Source: Cytobacillus firmus DS1 (lineage in GTDB: Bacteria > Bacillota > Bacilli > Bacillales > Cytobacillaceae). From it: a stretch of DNA of 63,708 nucleotides. The notes below the pieces were generated by a model. The model had not been told where the DNA came from. It saw nothing but the letters and a program-made list of their open reading frames with translations, and did not search any database. Within the stretch, counting starts at the first letter, position 1; every line of letters begins with the position of its first letter. The stretch lies in contig NZ_APVL01000021.1 of assembly GCF_000565285.1 (NCBI RefSeq), forward strand, positions 1-63,708, in the 5' to 3' direction. Shown one piece after another: positions 52,364 to 62,256 of this stretch. The position numbers and the translations under genes are program-made.

Positions 52364-55072
52364 TTAGTTAGCCAGTTTATCACGAAGAACCATTTGCAGG
52401 ATTCCGCCATGACGGTAGTAATCGATTTCAACTTCAGAGTCGAAACGGACAAGAACTTCGAATGTAGTCTGGTTGCCGTTTTCATCTGTAGCTGTAACCT
52501 TAACAAAATCACGTGGTCTAACATTTTCGTCGATTTGAACATCGATCGTCTCTTTACCTGACAAGCCAAGAGTTTCTGCACTTTCGCCTTCCTTGAACTG
52601 AAGTGGAAGAACTCCCATTAGAACAAGGTTAGAACGGTGGATACGCTCATAGCTTTCAGCAATAACTGTTTTAATCCCAAGCAGGTTCGTACCTTTTGCA
52701 GCCCAGTCACGGGAAGATCCCATTCCATAGTCTTTGCCGGCAAGAACAACAAGGCCAGTTCCATCTTCTTTATACTTCATGCAAGCATCATAGATAGATG
52801 TAACTTCACCTGTTGGCCAGTAAGTTGTGAATCCGCCTTCTGTTCCTGGCGCAATTTGGTTGCGGATACGGATGTTTGCAAATGTACCGCGCATCATTAC
52901 CTCATGGTTACCGCGTCGGGATCCATAAGAATTAAAGTCACGTGGTTCAACACCGTTCTCGCGAAGATATTTTCCTGCTGGCGTATCTTTGCCGATCGCA
53001 CCTGCCGGAGAAATATGGTCAGTTGTTACAGAATCACCGAACTTGCCGACAACACGCAATCCTGATAAAGGTTTAACTTCATCAGCATTAGGAGTTAAGC
53101 CTTCGAAGAACGGAGGATTCTGGATATATGTTGAATTATCATCAAATGAATATAAAGGCTCATTGCTAGTCTGAATTTGATTCCAGCGAGCATTGTCGTC
53201 AAATACATGTTCATATTCTTTACGGAACAATTCAGGTGTAACAGTCTGTTTAACCACTTCATTAACTTCAGCAGTTGAAGGCCAGATATCGTTAAAGAAG
53301 ACGTCATTGCCATTCTTATCTTTTCCGATTGGCTCGTTTTGAAGATCAATATCTACCGTACCAGCTAGTGCATAAGCAACAACTAATGGCGGAGAAGCCA
53401 GGTAGTTAGCTTTTACAAGCGGATGGATACGTCCTTCAAAGTTACGGTTACCGGAAAGAACAGATGTTACAAGAAGATCGCTTTCAGCTACAGCCTTTTC
53501 GATTTCTTCTCTTAATGGACCGGAGTTACCGATACATGTTGTACAGCCATAACCTACAAGGTTGAATCCAAGCTGTTCCATGTATGGAAGAAGCCCTGAA
53601 TCACGCAGGTATCCGGTAACAACCTTAGATCCCGGAGCCAAAGAAGTTTTTACGAACTTAGGAACTTCCATTCCAAGTTCAACAGCTTTTTTCGCCACTA
53701 AACCTGCACCAACTAAAACGTAAGGGTTTGAAGTATTTGTACAGCTAGTAATTGCCGCAATGGCAACAGCACCCGTTTTCATCTTGGTTGAGTCGCCGTT
53801 TGCAAAGTCAATTGTGATTTCTTTGTCGATTTCTTTCTTGCTTAAGCCGAAGCCCTGGTTCCCTTGAGGAGCAGTGATTGCCTCGTTGAATTCCTTTTTC
53901 ATAGCAGAAAGCGGAATTAAATCCTGAGGGCGCTTAGGACCTGAAAGGTTTGCTTCGATTTCGGAAAGATTGATTTCAACTACATTTGTGTATACCGGCT
54001 CTAAAGATGGATCGAAGAACATTCCATTTTCTTTGCAGTATTTTTCCACAATCTTGATCTGCTCTTCAGGACGTCCAGTCAGGCGCATATAGTCAAGGGC
54101 TTCTGCATCAACAGGGAAGAAACCGCATGTTGCACCGTATTCCGGAGCCATGTTAGCAATTGTAGCGCGGTCAGCCAATGGAAGCTGTGTGACACCAGGA
54201 CCGAAGAATTCTACAAACTTGCCAACTACACCCTGACTGCGCAGTACTTGAGTTACTTTTAATGCAAGGTCAGTAGCAGTTGTTCCGTTAGGAAGCTCGC
54301 CAGTAAGCTTAACCCCTACAACTTCAGGAACAGGGAAATATGAAGGCTGGCCAAGCATACCTGCTTCAGCTTCAATTCCTCCTACACCCCATCCAAGAAC
54401 GCCGATGCCGTTGATCATAGTTGTATGGGAGTCAGTACCTACAAGAGTATCAGGGAAAGTTTCGTAATCGCCTTCCGTTGTTTCAAGCGCATGAACAACA
54501 TTCGCAAGGAACTCAAGGTTTACCTGGTGAACAATACCTGTTGCAGGCGGAACTGCACGATAGTTGTCAAATGCTTTTTGTGCCCAGCTCAAGAACTGGT
54601 AACGCTCAGCATTTCGCTCGAACTCAAGCTCCATGTTGGCTTCAAGTGAATCAGGTGTACCATACTTATCTACCTGTACAGAGTGGTCAATAACCAGATC
54701 AACAGGCTTCTCAGGATTAATTTTGTCAGGATCCCCACCCATGTCAGCCATTGCCTTACGCAATGAAGCAAGGTCAACTACTGCTGGAACTCCAGTGAAG
54801 TCCTGCAGAATTACACGTGATGGTTTGAAAGGAACATCTACTTCTTTTACTTCAGAAGTTCCCCATTTTGCCAGGTTTTCAACATGCTCTTTTGTAATTA
54901 CACGGCCGTCATATTGACGAAGTACTGATTCCAATAATACCTTAATTGAATAAGGCAATTTGGAAACATTACCTACTCCAGCTTCTTCAAGAGCACCTAA
55001 ATGATAGTAATGATAGCGCTTCCCGTCCAGATCAAAGGATTTGCGGGAATTGAACACATCGTTCTTTGCCAA
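52364..55072 (-). CDS. citB: Aconitate hydratase (aconitase A)
   Basis: 902 residues from the TTG at 55072, which has AGAGGGGG 8 bases upstream and gives the [10 protein letters not shown] start. Cluster Cys motifs are SCTNTSNP (near residue 440) and [11 protein letters not shown] (near 505). It interconverts citrate and isocitrate; the apo-protein in Bacillus also binds iron-responsive mRNA. It is divergent from sspO, as in B. subtilis. Confidence 0.97.
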   Translation of the reverse strand: MAKNDVFNSRKSFDLDGKRYHYYHLGALEEAGVGNVSKLPYSIKVLLESVLRQYDGRVITKEHVENLAKWGTSEVKEVDVPFKPSRVILQDFTGVPAVVDLASLRKAMADMGGDPDKINPEKPVDLVIDHSVQVDKYGTPDSLEANMELEFERNAERYQFLSWAQKAFDNYRAVPPATGIVHQVNLEFLANVVHALETTEGDYETFPDTLVGTDSHTTMINGIGVLGWGVGGIEAEAGMLGQPSYFPVPEVVGVKLTGELPNGTTATDLALKVTQVLRSQGVVGKFVEFFGPGVTQLPLADRATIANMAPEYGATCGFFPVDAEALDYMRLTGRPEEQIKIVEKYCKENGMFFDPSLEPVYTNVVEINLSEIEANLSGPKRPQDLIPLSAMKKEFNEAITAPQGNQGFGLSKKEIDKEITIDFANGDSTKMKTGAVAIAAITSCTNTSNPYVLVGAGLVAKKAVELGMEVPKFVKTSLAPGSKVVTGYLRDSGLLPYMEQLGFNLVGYGCTTCIGNSGPLREEIEKAVAESDLLVTSVLSGNRNFEGRIHPLVKANYLASPPLVVAYALAGTVDIDLQNEPIGKDKNGNDVFFNDIWPSTAEVNEVVKQTVTPELFRKEYEHVFDDNARWNQIQTSNEPLYSFDDNSTYIQNPPFFEGLTPNADEVKPLSGLRVVGKFGDSVTTDHISPAGAIGKDTPAGKYLRENGVEPRDFNSYGSRRGNHEVMMRGTFANIRIRNQIAPGTEGGFTTYWPTGEVTSIYDACMKYKEDGTGLVVLAGKDYGMGSSRDWAAKGTNLLGIKTVIAESYERIHRSNLVLMGVLPLQFKEGESAETLGLSGKETIDVQIDENVRPRDFVKVTATDENGNQTTFEVLVRFDSEVEIDYYRHGGILQMVLRDKLAN

Positions 55073-55425
55073 ATGTATTACCCCCTCTTTCAATAAACAT
55101 CATATACCAAGTGTTAGGTAATTGTCGAAAAGTTTGAATTTTCATCCATCCTTACTTTTCTCACAATTCCTATATTAATACAACCTGCTATATAAGTAAA
55201 TAACAAGAAAGTTATTGTTTTTGATAAGTTTTTCTTATCATAATTTCTTATTTACTTCATTAAGACTTTTAAATTCCGTAATTGATAGTGTTTTTCAATT
55301 AGATAAAAATACCCTTAATGGCTTGGTTATTATTCTGCAAAAACGAAAAAGGTAATATACCGGTCCAAAAAACAACATAAATTGACATTATCCAAGGAAA
55401 AATAGTACCAGGGAGGTGATTGACT

Positions 55426-55575
55426 ATGGCTAAAAGAAAGTCTAATCATATAATTGAGGGTATGAACGCTGCAAAAAGCCAGGGAATGGGCTCAGGTTAT
55501 AATGAGGAATATGCCAATGAACCATTAACTGAAGCGCAAAAGCAAAATAATAAAAAGCGCAAGAAGAATCAATAA
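55426..55575 (+). CDS. sspO: Small acid-soluble spore protein O
   Basis: 49 residues: [20 protein letters not shown], then GSGYNEEYA and [16 protein letters not shown]. This is the SspO family. GGGAGGTGAT lies 7 bases before the ATG. It is too short for ordinary ORF lists. In B. subtilis it is transcribed together with sspP; here an unrelated small gene and a repeat lie between. Confidence 0.95.
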   Translation: MAKRKSNHIIEGMNAAKSQGMGSGYNEEYANEPLTEAQKQNNKKRKKNQ

Positions 55576-55631
55576 AGTGAAACTTCAATCAGTGGGGAGT
55601 GCTTTTCTCCCCGCAGATTATTAGTTGAGGC

Positions 55632-55810
55632 CCACAGGACAAGGAAGGTGAGCATCGCACGACCAAATGCGACAGCTTTTGGGGGGACGTTGCGTTCTTA
55701 GTCTTTGTCCTTCTTTCGGGCCTTTACATTATAAAGCGAGGCGACTTGCCCAGGGGTGACAAGCGAGCCCCTAGGAGCCGCAGCTAGATTGGGCAGTTTG
55801 CCCCCCCTTA
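55632..55810 (-). repeat. Complex intergenic repeat region
   Basis: AGGACAAGGAAGG near 55637 has a loose inverted partner near 55703 (TTTGTCCTTCTTT). At 55740-55800 lies a degenerate copy of the 50627 repeat in the opposite direction (reverse complement reads TCTAGCTGCGGCTCC ... TGTCACCCCTGGGCAAG). I see no gene in 55576-55898. Confidence 0.6.
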
Positions 55811-55869
55811 TATTCCTTTGAGTCTTGAAGTGGGGTCGTACTGCCCGTTAGACTTCGATAAATGATAAT

Positions 55870-55892
55870 ACCCGGCTGAACTGCAGCCGGGT
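55870..55892 (-). terminator. Terminator of the 55899 gene
   Basis: ACCCGGCT pairs with AGCCGGGT right after the stop codon. Confidence 0.85.
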
Positions 55893-55898
55893 AAACTT

Positions 55899-56156
55899 CT
55901 AGTACTGGTTAACATCCTCAACCATGGATCTTAAATCCTGCTGGAATTTCTCCAGCTGTGCCCTCTGATGGTCAGATGCAACCTCCAGAGCATTTTCAAT
56001 TTGAGCGTACGCTTCATTTACTTCCTGCTTAAGATGTTTTAGCTGATGGCCATAACTGGCGGAATCTCTTACAATTTCAGCATAGAGCTCCTGTGCATCT
56101 TCCATTCCCTGCTGTGCAGCCTGAAATGCCTGCTGTTTATTTTTATGATATGGCAT
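55899..56156 (-). CDS. Small helical protein, possibly DUF2524 (YtzC-like)
   Basis: 85 residues from the ATG at 56156, with AGGAGTG 9 bases upstream. It is almost entirely helical, rich in Gln, Glu and Ala (QQAFQAAQQGMEDAQELYAE, then VNEAYAQIENALEVA). The pattern recalls YtzC/DUF2524, but I am not certain. No membrane segment is visible. Confidence 0.6.
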   Translation of the reverse strand: MPYHKNKQQAFQAAQQGMEDAQELYAEIVRDSASYGHQLKHLKQEVNEAYAQIENALEVASDHQRAQLEKFQQDLRSMVEDVNQY

Positions 56157-56417
56157 GTCTATTTCACTCCTAATAAAATTTGTACCATTAAATTGCTCAA
56201 TAGCCTCATAAAATATTCCGCGAATCACTAAGAAGGAAATCTTGACATTCAGCCACATTTTGCAAGGCAATTTTTCATGGAAAAGAGACAAACTAACACA
56301 TGAGATGAAGGTGAATTTCACCTTGTATCTTTTTTACCCGTCAGCCATTAAAACGGCAGCCTGCATATCAGCTGCCTGGAGCGGAAGAAACATCCTATTA
56401 TCCGAGGAGGACTTCAA

Positions 56418-56564
56418 ATGAACAAAAACAATGGCAAAGACATGCGAAAAAATGCACCTAAAGGACATAATAATGATGGACAGCCTGAACCATTAAGCGG
56501 CTCTAAGAAAGTAAAAAACCGTAACCACACCAGACAAAAACATAATTCACACCATGACATGTGA
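56418..56564 (+). CDS. sspP: Small acid-soluble spore protein P
   Basis: 48 residues: [20 protein letters not shown], then [20 protein letters not shown]. This is nearly identical to SspP as I recall it. GAGGAGG lies 7 bases before the ATG. Confidence 0.95.
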   Translation: MNKNNGKDMRKNAPKGHNNDGQPEPLSGSKKVKNRNHTRQKHNSHHDM

Positions 56565-56576
56565 ATGTAAAGAAAA

Positions 56577-56605
56577 CAGCTGCCTCATCATCAGGCAGCT
56601 GCTTC
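56577..56605. terminator. Bidirectional terminator between sspP and selA
   Basis: CAGCTGCCT pairs with AGGCAGCTG (9 bp). Confidence 0.85.
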
Positions 56606-56609
56606 TTCG

Positions 56610-58007
56610 TTAAATAGCAATTAAAGCATTTATTATGGTGTCCTCTTCATTGGAAGTTACTGTCCGCAGATCAATCAGAATTTCTTCCTTTTGAATCCTG
56701 ACTATTATGGAAGAATTAATCCTTAACTGGCGGCCGATATGATCTGCTGAATATTGCCGGTGCTTTAAAACAGCAATCCAGGATGGAAGCTCTACCTCAG
56801 GCATCGTACCTCCCCCAACCTGCCCTGTACTTTCTCTCATTGAGCATTCATAAACGTTCCCGGCAGCTTGTAATCTGTTAAGAAATTGTGCTGTTCTCAC
56901 TTTGAGTTCATCACTCGTCATCAATACATCATGAACCACGGGAATATTCTTCAGACCCTCTTCGCCTTTTAAGTAATCAATAAGCGTTCCTTCAAGCGCA
57001 GCAATTGTCATTTTATCAACCCGGAGAACCCGGGCAAGCTGATGTTTTTTCAGCTTTTCGATTAAATCCTTTCTTCCGGCAATAATGCCTGCCTGGGGAC
57101 CGCCCAAAAGCTTGTCCCCGCTGAAGGAAACGATATCTGCCCCCATTTTTAGCACATCGCTGACTGCTGGTTCATTTCCGATACCTTTGCTTTTAAAATC
57201 AAATAGGGCACCGCTTCCCAGATCTTCATAAAATATGAGGTTTTTTTCTTTTGATAGGCGGGCAAGTTCCCCGGTACAGACTTCTTTTGTAAAACCTATA
57301 ATTTTAAAATTGCTCGTGTGCACCTTCATAATCATGGCCGTATCTTCATTTATCACTTTTTTATAATCTTCCAGATGGGTTTTATTCGTTGTTCCCACTT
57401 CAACGAGCCTTGCACCGCTCTCTTCCATTATGCTTGATACCCTGAAGGAGCCCCCGATTTCAACAAGCTGTCCGCGGGAAACGATTACTTCTTTTTCTTC
57501 CGCAAGAGCTCTTAAAATGATATAAACGGCAGCAGCGTTATTGTTGACTGCCATAGCTGCTTCTGCACCTGTCAGCTCTTTGATCAGATTTTCCAGGTGA
57601 CTATGCCTGGATCCCCGTTCTCCTTCACCCAGGTTATACTCCAAATTGGAATAGTTCATGGCAACTTCAAGCATATGATCAGCTGCAGACTTGCTTAACC
57701 GCGCCCGGCCAAGATTAGTGTGAAGAATAGTGCCAGTGGCATTAATAACTCTTTTAAGTGTATATCCATACCGAACAGTGATAACCTCTTCTGCTTTTTG
57801 AAATATATGGTCCGTAAACTTTTCCGTACCCGGCTCCTCACCGGTCCAATTCCCGGCAAGAATAGTATTCCTTATATCAGAAATTACCTCTTTCAGCATG
57901 TTGGTTGTATTTATAAAGTCAAGTCCATACTTTTTCATTAAATTAATAAAACGCAGGTCTTTTTGCAGTTCATGCACCGGCAAAATATTTCTTACTGTAC
58001 TTTTCAT
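56610..58007 (-). CDS. selA: L-seryl-tRNA(Sec) selenium transferase
   Basis: 465 residues, full length. Characteristic segments are VINATGTILHTNLGRARLS (near residue 85), GSRHSHLE, HTSNFKIIGF and the PLP-Lys region FSGDKLLGGPQAG (near 293). SelA converts seryl-tRNA(Sec) to selenocysteyl-tRNA using selenophosphate. selB, selD and the Sec tRNA gene are not in the window. A selenoprotein gene lies 570 bases away. Confidence 0.95.
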   Translation of the reverse strand: MKSTVRNILPVHELQKDLRFINLMKKYGLDFINTTNMLKEVISDIRNTILAGNWTGEEPGTEKFTDHIFQKAEEVITVRYGYTLKRVINATGTILHTNLGRARLSKSAADHMLEVAMNYSNLEYNLGEGERGSRHSHLENLIKELTGAEAAMAVNNNAAAVYIILRALAEEKEVIVSRGQLVEIGGSFRVSSIMEESGARLVEVGTTNKTHLEDYKKVINEDTAMIMKVHTSNFKIIGFTKEVCTGELARLSKEKNLIFYEDLGSGALFDFKSKGIGNEPAVSDVLKMGADIVSFSGDKLLGGPQAGIIAGRKDLIEKLKKHQLARVLRVDKMTIAALEGTLIDYLKGEEGLKNIPVVHDVLMTSDELKVRTAQFLNRLQAAGNVYECSMRESTGQVGGGTMPEVELPSWIAVLKHRQYSADHIGRQLRINSSIIVRIQKEEILIDLRTVTSNEEDTIINALIAI

Positions 58008-58099
58008 AAAATCCCTCCAGCATTTGCCCTGTTATTATATCATTTTTCACTATTTTGCATGAAATGAATACTATAGAATGAAACAAGGGGGTTTTGAAT

Positions 58100-58486
58100 T
58101 TGAACAAAAAGGAAGATTTCCATCCGTTTAATTTGGATGTATTGGAAAAATGGATGGAGGATTATTACCTGGACCCGCTTTCCTCTTATTTGGATCAGAT
58201 AACATTCCGCATCGACTTATACGACACGGAAGCGCAGATTATCGTAGAGGCGCTTTTAACGGGATGTGCATCAAAAGATGTAACCGTTTCCTTAAAAGAA
58301 GACAGCGTAATCATCAAAGCTGCTAAAATAGATGACACACAAGAGCCGTGCATGCGAAAAGTTAAGCTGCCTTTCTCAGTTGTAGATAAAAAGGTTAGTG
58401 CAGATTTTGCAAATGAGATATTAGAGATTTTTATAAATAAAAATGAAGCGGGTCCGGGATCCAATAGAGAGATAATCATCGATTGA
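58100..58486 (+). CDS. cotM: Alpha-crystallin-like protein, CotM-like
   Basis: 128 residues from the TTG at 58100, with AAGGGGG 8 bases upstream (a TTG two codons earlier is too near). The pattern ITFRIDLYDTEAQIIVEALL, then VTVSLKEDSVIIKAAK and VRKVKLPF-like strands is that of small heat-shock domains. In B. subtilis cotM, a coat protein of this fold, follows sspP. Identity as CotM rests on that context. Confidence 0.7.
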   Translation: MNKKEDFHPFNLDVLEKWMEDYYLDPLSSYLDQITFRIDLYDTEAQIIVEALLTGCASKDVTVSLKEDSVIIKAAKIDDTQEPCMRKVKLPFSVVDKKVSADFANEILEIFINKNEAGPGSNREIIID

Positions 58487-58533
58487 TAAAATGAGATAGA
58501 GGTTGCCTTTCACCCTTTGTTTACATAGAGCAG

Positions 58534-58567
58534 CAAAAAACCTCCTCCGCCCGGAGAAGGTTTTTTA
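58534..58567. terminator. Bidirectional terminator
   Basis: AAAAACCTCCTCC pairs with GGAG-AGGTTTTT between the convergent cotM-like and selenoprotein genes. Confidence 0.9.
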
Positions 58568-58572
58568 CCGTT

Positions 58573-58806
58573 TTATTTCTGCATTTTTTCGATGATTTCT
58601 TTGGTTTTAGGAAAAATGCCAGTATCAAGCTTTGAATAAAGCTTTTCCCCATTAACTGTTACTTCAAAAGCTCCGCCCTTGCTTGGAACCAGTTCCATTT
58701 TTGAAATCTCAGAATGGAAATGCGTAAATAGTTCTTCCGCGAAACTCGCGGCTTTTGGTGCGTAGTTTCACATCATGCAAAATTCAACTTTTACTTCATA
58801 AGCCAT
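58573..58806 (-). CDS. SelW/SelT/SelH-like (Rdx) selenoprotein with in-frame UGA
   Basis: From the ATG at 58804-58806 (GGGGG 8 bases upstream) the frame reads MAYEVKVEFCMM, then TGA (58768-58770), then NYAPKAASFAEELF and on to TAA at 58573. Counting TGA as selenocysteine gives 77 residues. The motif is CMMU followed by NYAPKA, exactly where Rdx proteins have CxxC or CxxU. The family is thioredoxin-like and redox-active. A hairpin 15 bases after the TGA and selA next door support recoding. The gene is invisible to standard ORF calling because of the TGA. Confidence 0.88.
58737..58751 (-). promoter_or_regulatory. Bacterial SECIS candidate
   Basis: CCGCGA pairs perfectly with TCGCGG around a GTT loop, starting 16 bases after the UGA on the mRNA. 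Bacterial SECIS elements lie in this place and have a G at the start of the loop. Confidence 0.65.
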
Positions 58807-58936
58807 ATTTAAACCCCCGTGTGTAATTTGTTAGAATGTAAATATAATGACATTTTAGTATAACTATTTCATTACTGCAAATTGATTAGTTTTTCCTTCT
58901 TAATCGCTAAAAAGAAAAAATTCATGGAGTGATCTT

Positions 58937-59680
58937 ATGGATGCACAGAAATACTTAAAACGCATTAGAGTATCGGCTGATCGTAATCTGGATCTTAAAT
59001 ATCTGAAAGAACTCCAGGGCAGCCATATGCACAACATTCCTTTTGAGAACTTGGATGTAACAAGAAAAATCCCCATTGAGCTGGATACAGATGCGTTTTT
59101 TGAAAAAATCCTTGAAAGAAACCGGGGAGGCTTCTGCTATGAATTAAACGGTCTTTTTCAGCACCTCCTGTCCGAACTGGGATTCCAATCACATCTCATT
59201 TCCTGCACCGTTAAAAAGCCTGATGGATGGGTCAGAGAAGATTCTCATGCAGCCATACTGGTTTACTTGCATGAACTTCCTTATTTGGTTGATGTAGGGT
59301 TTGGTGATTCCGTCAGGCAGCCTCTGCCTTTAACAGGTGAGGAAAAAACCGATGTCAGTGGAACATACAGGATAAGAGAGTCCGGTGAAGGAATATATGA
59401 TCTTCAAAGACTTGAGGATGGTGAATGGAAAATTCTTTACCGTTTTTCTGATAAGCAAAAGCAGCTTGATGACTTCCATGATGCATGCTTTTTCAATCAG
59501 ACTTCTCCTGAATCCCATTTTACACATGGCGACCTAGCCACTATTGCGACAAAAAATGGCCGTGTTACACTCTCAGGATTGACTGTTACTAAGTCTGAGG
59601 AAGGCACAAAAGAAAAATATGAACTTACCGAAGAGGAAAAAAAGGGATTTCTCCGCGAGCAATTCAATATAAAATTATAA
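58937..59680 (+). CDS. Arylamine N-acetyltransferase
   Basis: 247 residues. The Cys-His-Asp triad is visible: RGGFCYELN (near residue 74), DSHAAILV (near 110) and VDVGFGDS (near 123). It moves acetyl from acetyl-CoA to aromatic amines or hydrazines. It is a single-gene unit with GGAGTG before the ATG. Confidence 0.93.
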   Translation: MDAQKYLKRIRVSADRNLDLKYLKELQGSHMHNIPFENLDVTRKIPIELDTDAFFEKILERNRGGFCYELNGLFQHLLSELGFQSHLISCTVKKPDGWVREDSHAAILVYLHELPYLVDVGFGDSVRQPLPLTGEEKTDVSGTYRIRESGEGIYDLQRLEDGEWKILYRFSDKQKQLDDFHDACFFNQTSPESHFTHGDLATIATKNGRVTLSGLTVTKSEEGTKEKYELTEEEKKGFLREQFNIKL

Positions 59681-59705
59681 AAGGGACAGCCAAACGGCGT
59701 CCCTT
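59681..59705. terminator. Terminator between nat and tdh
   Basis: AAGGGAC-GCC pairs with GGC-GTCCCTT. Both converging genes can use it. Confidence 0.85.
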
Positions 59706-59713
59706 AAGCTTTA

Positions 59714-60658
59714 TCATAATTTTGTTCTTAGTTTATCTAGCATATCGGCAGTCATCTTGGCTAAATCAAAGTCTGCTTTGAATCCCCACTCTTCTTTTGC
59801 TGCAGAAGCATCAATCGAATTTGGCCAGCTGTCGGCAATTGCCTGGCGCACAGGATCCACTTCATAGGAAATTTCAAACCCAGGAATATGCTTTCTGATC
59901 TCTGCTGCAATCTGTTCAGGATCAAAACTCATTGCAGTTACATTGAAGGAGTTGCGGTGAATGAGTTTATCTGAATCGGCTTCCATTAAATCAACGATAG
60001 CATTTAATGCATCCGGCATATACATCATATCCATATATGTGCCCTGGTCGATATAAGAAGTATAGCGGCCATTTTTAATCGCTTCATAGTAGATCTCAAC
60101 AGCGTAATCAGTCGTTCCGCCTCCTGGAGGAGTAACATACGAGATTAAACCAGGGAATCGCAAGCCTCTGGTATCAACACCAAATTTGTAATAGTAATAA
60201 TCAGACAGTAATTCGCCTGCAACCTTGTTCACCCCATACATAGTAGTTGGGCGGTGAATCGTATCCTGTGGTGTGTTGTCTTTTGGCGTGGAAGGACCAA
60301 ATGCGCCAATGGAGCTTGGAGTAAAGAATTGTGCGTTGCACTCTCTCGCTGTTTCAAGTGCATTCATAAGCCCTCCCATATTTAAATTCCATGCAAAAAC
60401 AGGGTTAGCCTCAGCTGTAGCCGATAATAGAGCAGCCATATGAATGACTGTATCCACATTATATTTCTTAGCCGTATCCAGCATTGATTTTGCATCGGTA
60501 ACGTCAACCATTTCAAATGGTCCTGAATTAGCAGCCTCAGAGTCATTTTTTCTGATGTCTGTTGCGATAACATTGTCCGTTCCATAGATTTCTCTTAATT
60601 TCAAGGTTAGTTCAGAGCCGATTTGGCCTAAAGCTCCAGTAATCATAATCCGTTTCAT
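59714..60658 (-). CDS. tdh: L-threonine 3-dehydrogenase, SDR type
   Basis: 314 residues from the ATG at 60658 with GGAGGA 6 bases upstream; the longer open frame upstream is not coding. [11 protein letters not shown] is the NAD site, [13 protein letters not shown] and YGVNKVAGE give the catalytic Ser/Tyr/Lys. It oxidises threonine to 2-amino-3-ketobutyrate. It follows kbl on the same transcript, so the two enzymes make glycine and acetyl-CoA. Confidence 0.9.
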   Translation of the reverse strand: MKRIMITGALGQIGSELTLKLREIYGTDNVIATDIRKNDSEAANSGPFEMVDVTDAKSMLDTAKKYNVDTVIHMAALLSATAEANPVFAWNLNMGGLMNALETARECNAQFFTPSSIGAFGPSTPKDNTPQDTIHRPTTMYGVNKVAGELLSDYYYYKFGVDTRGLRFPGLISYVTPPGGGTTDYAVEIYYEAIKNGRYTSYIDQGTYMDMMYMPDALNAIVDLMEADSDKLIHRNSFNVTAMSFDPEQIAAEIRKHIPGFEISYEVDPVRQAIADSWPNSIDASAAKEEWGFKADFDLAKMTADMLDKLRTKL

Positions 60659-60716
60659 CTTATTCCTCCAACGTTTCCTCTTTGCCTTAATTTTGAAGCT
60701 ATATATATATCCGAAC

Positions 60717-61907
60717 TTAAATAATTCCCATTTCCTTGCCGACTTTTTCATAAATGGCAATTGCCTGATCCAGCATTTCTTTCGTATGTGCTGCAGATGG
60801 CATGTTTCTGACACGGCCCGTTCCCCTAGGGACAGTCGGGAAGACGATTGATTTAGCATATACGCCTTCTTCATTGAGCTTTTTACTGAATTCCTGTGTT
60901 TTTACTTCATCCCCAACAATACAAGGAGTAATTGGTGTTTCGCTGTCGCCAATATCAAAGCCTATTTTTTGCAGCCCGTCCTTTAGGTAGTTCGCATTTT
61001 TCCAAAGCTTTTCATTCAGCTCTGTGCTTTCCATGAGCAGTTCAATAGCTTTCGTGCTTGCTGCTACATCTGCAGGTGTTAATGAAGTAGAGAATAGGAA
61101 TGGTCTGCTGCGTACTTTCAGCCAATCAATCAAGTCCTTTTTGCCGGCCACATATCCCCCAACAACACCAATCGCCTTTGAAAGTGTGCCGATCTGGAAA
61201 TCGATTTTGTCGGAAAGGCCGAAGTGCTTAACAGTGCCTGCTCCCTTTCCAAGAACTCCAGAACCGTGTGCATCATCTACATATGTGATCAGATCGAATT
61301 CTTCCGCGATTTCCACGATCTCAGGAAGCTTTGCGATATCGCCATCCATCGAGAAGACGCCGTCAGTAATAACCATGATTTTGTTGTACTGTCCTGATTC
61401 TTTCGCTTCCTTCGCTTTTGCTCTTAAATCTTCCATATCAGAATGATTTACTCGAATAATCTTGGCTTTGGATAACCGGCAGCCATCTATAATGGAAGCA
61501 TGGTTCAGCTCATCAGATAAAATGGCATCATTTTTATCCATAACAGCAGAAATGGCTGCCATGTTACAATTAAATCCGGACTGGTATGCGATGGCTGCTT
61601 CTGTATGTTTGAATTCAGCCAGCTTTTCTTCAAGTTTTGTGTGAAGTTCAAGCGTTCCATTTATAGTGCGGACAGCACCTGCGCCAACCCCATATTTTTC
61701 AATTGCTTCAATTGCGGAATTTTTTAGTCTTTCATCAGTTGCCAAGCCTAAATAATTATTGGATGAAAGATTAATTAGTTCTCTGCCGTTGATTTTAATT
61801 ATTGGCCCATTTGGGCTTTCAAGAGGGTCGATTACGTTGTAAAGTCCTCTATCTTTTAAATCCTCCAGGTTTTCCTGTAAAAAAGCATCTAAAATTTTGC
61901 TGGTCAT
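60717..61907 (-). CDS. kbl: Glycine C-acetyltransferase (2-amino-3-ketobutyrate CoA ligase)
   Basis: 396 residues from the ATG at 61907 with GGGGGA upstream. PLP-enzyme motifs are [21 protein letters not shown] (near residue 208) and the PLP-Lys in [14 protein letters not shown] (near 240). It cleaves 2-amino-3-ketobutyrate with CoA to glycine and acetyl-CoA. First gene of kbl-tdh. Confidence 0.93.
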   Translation of the reverse strand: MTSKILDAFLQENLEDLKDRGLYNVIDPLESPNGPIIKINGRELINLSSNNYLGLATDERLKNSAIEAIEKYGVGAGAVRTINGTLELHTKLEEKLAEFKHTEAAIAYQSGFNCNMAAISAVMDKNDAILSDELNHASIIDGCRLSKAKIIRVNHSDMEDLRAKAKEAKESGQYNKIMVITDGVFSMDGDIAKLPEIVEIAEEFDLITYVDDAHGSGVLGKGAGTVKHFGLSDKIDFQIGTLSKAIGVVGGYVAGKKDLIDWLKVRSRPFLFSTSLTPADVAASTKAIELLMESTELNEKLWKNANYLKDGLQKIGFDIGDSETPITPCIVGDEVKTQEFSKKLNEEGVYAKSIVFPTVPRGTGRVRNMPSAAHTKEMLDQAIAIYEKVGKEMGII

Positions 61908-62148
61908 ATCAGTATCCCCCAGTACATTTTTATTGAATGTCGCCAACTCATATACAACTGTATTTTCAGAGAGGACATTATTTCATTAAACAAACTTAGC
62001 TATGTAAAGGTTTTTTCACTTTATACTTTAACACAATTTTTCAATTTGTACACTTATGAAGGACAGATTTTCTATTAGAGTTTTTTGAGCCTTATAATCA
62101 GTTTTCCCTATTATCTAGAAAAAATTTACCCGGCATATTTAGCTTAAT

Positions 62149-62162
62149 TGAATAAATATACA
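62149..62162 (+). promoter_or_regulatory. ARG-box candidate upstream of arcA
   Basis: TGAATAAATATACA matches the ArgR/AhrC half-operator pair TGAATwwwwATTCA at 13 of 14 positions, about 95 bases before the arcA ATG. Confidence 0.6.
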
Positions 62163-62256
62163 CATAATTGATCTGTTTACTCTATGATTACACAGGGAAC
62201 CAATCAAACATAGAACAATAGGTCAGGCCATTAAGCCTTTGGAGGTATTTATTATA

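Noticed and set aside
56157..56321. N-terminal extension of the 55899 small helical protein
   Set aside because: No SD for the upstream start and no similarity in the extension, while the ATG at 56156 has AGGAGTG.
56350..56400. Sigma-G promoter for sspP (TGCATA and CATCCTATT)
   Set aside because: The spacing is 23 bases, too long for a forespore sigma promoter.
60717..60874. Long 5' extension of the tdh frame upstream of 60658
   Set aside because: It runs into the kbl coding region, and the ATG at 60658 has the good SD and the normal family start.
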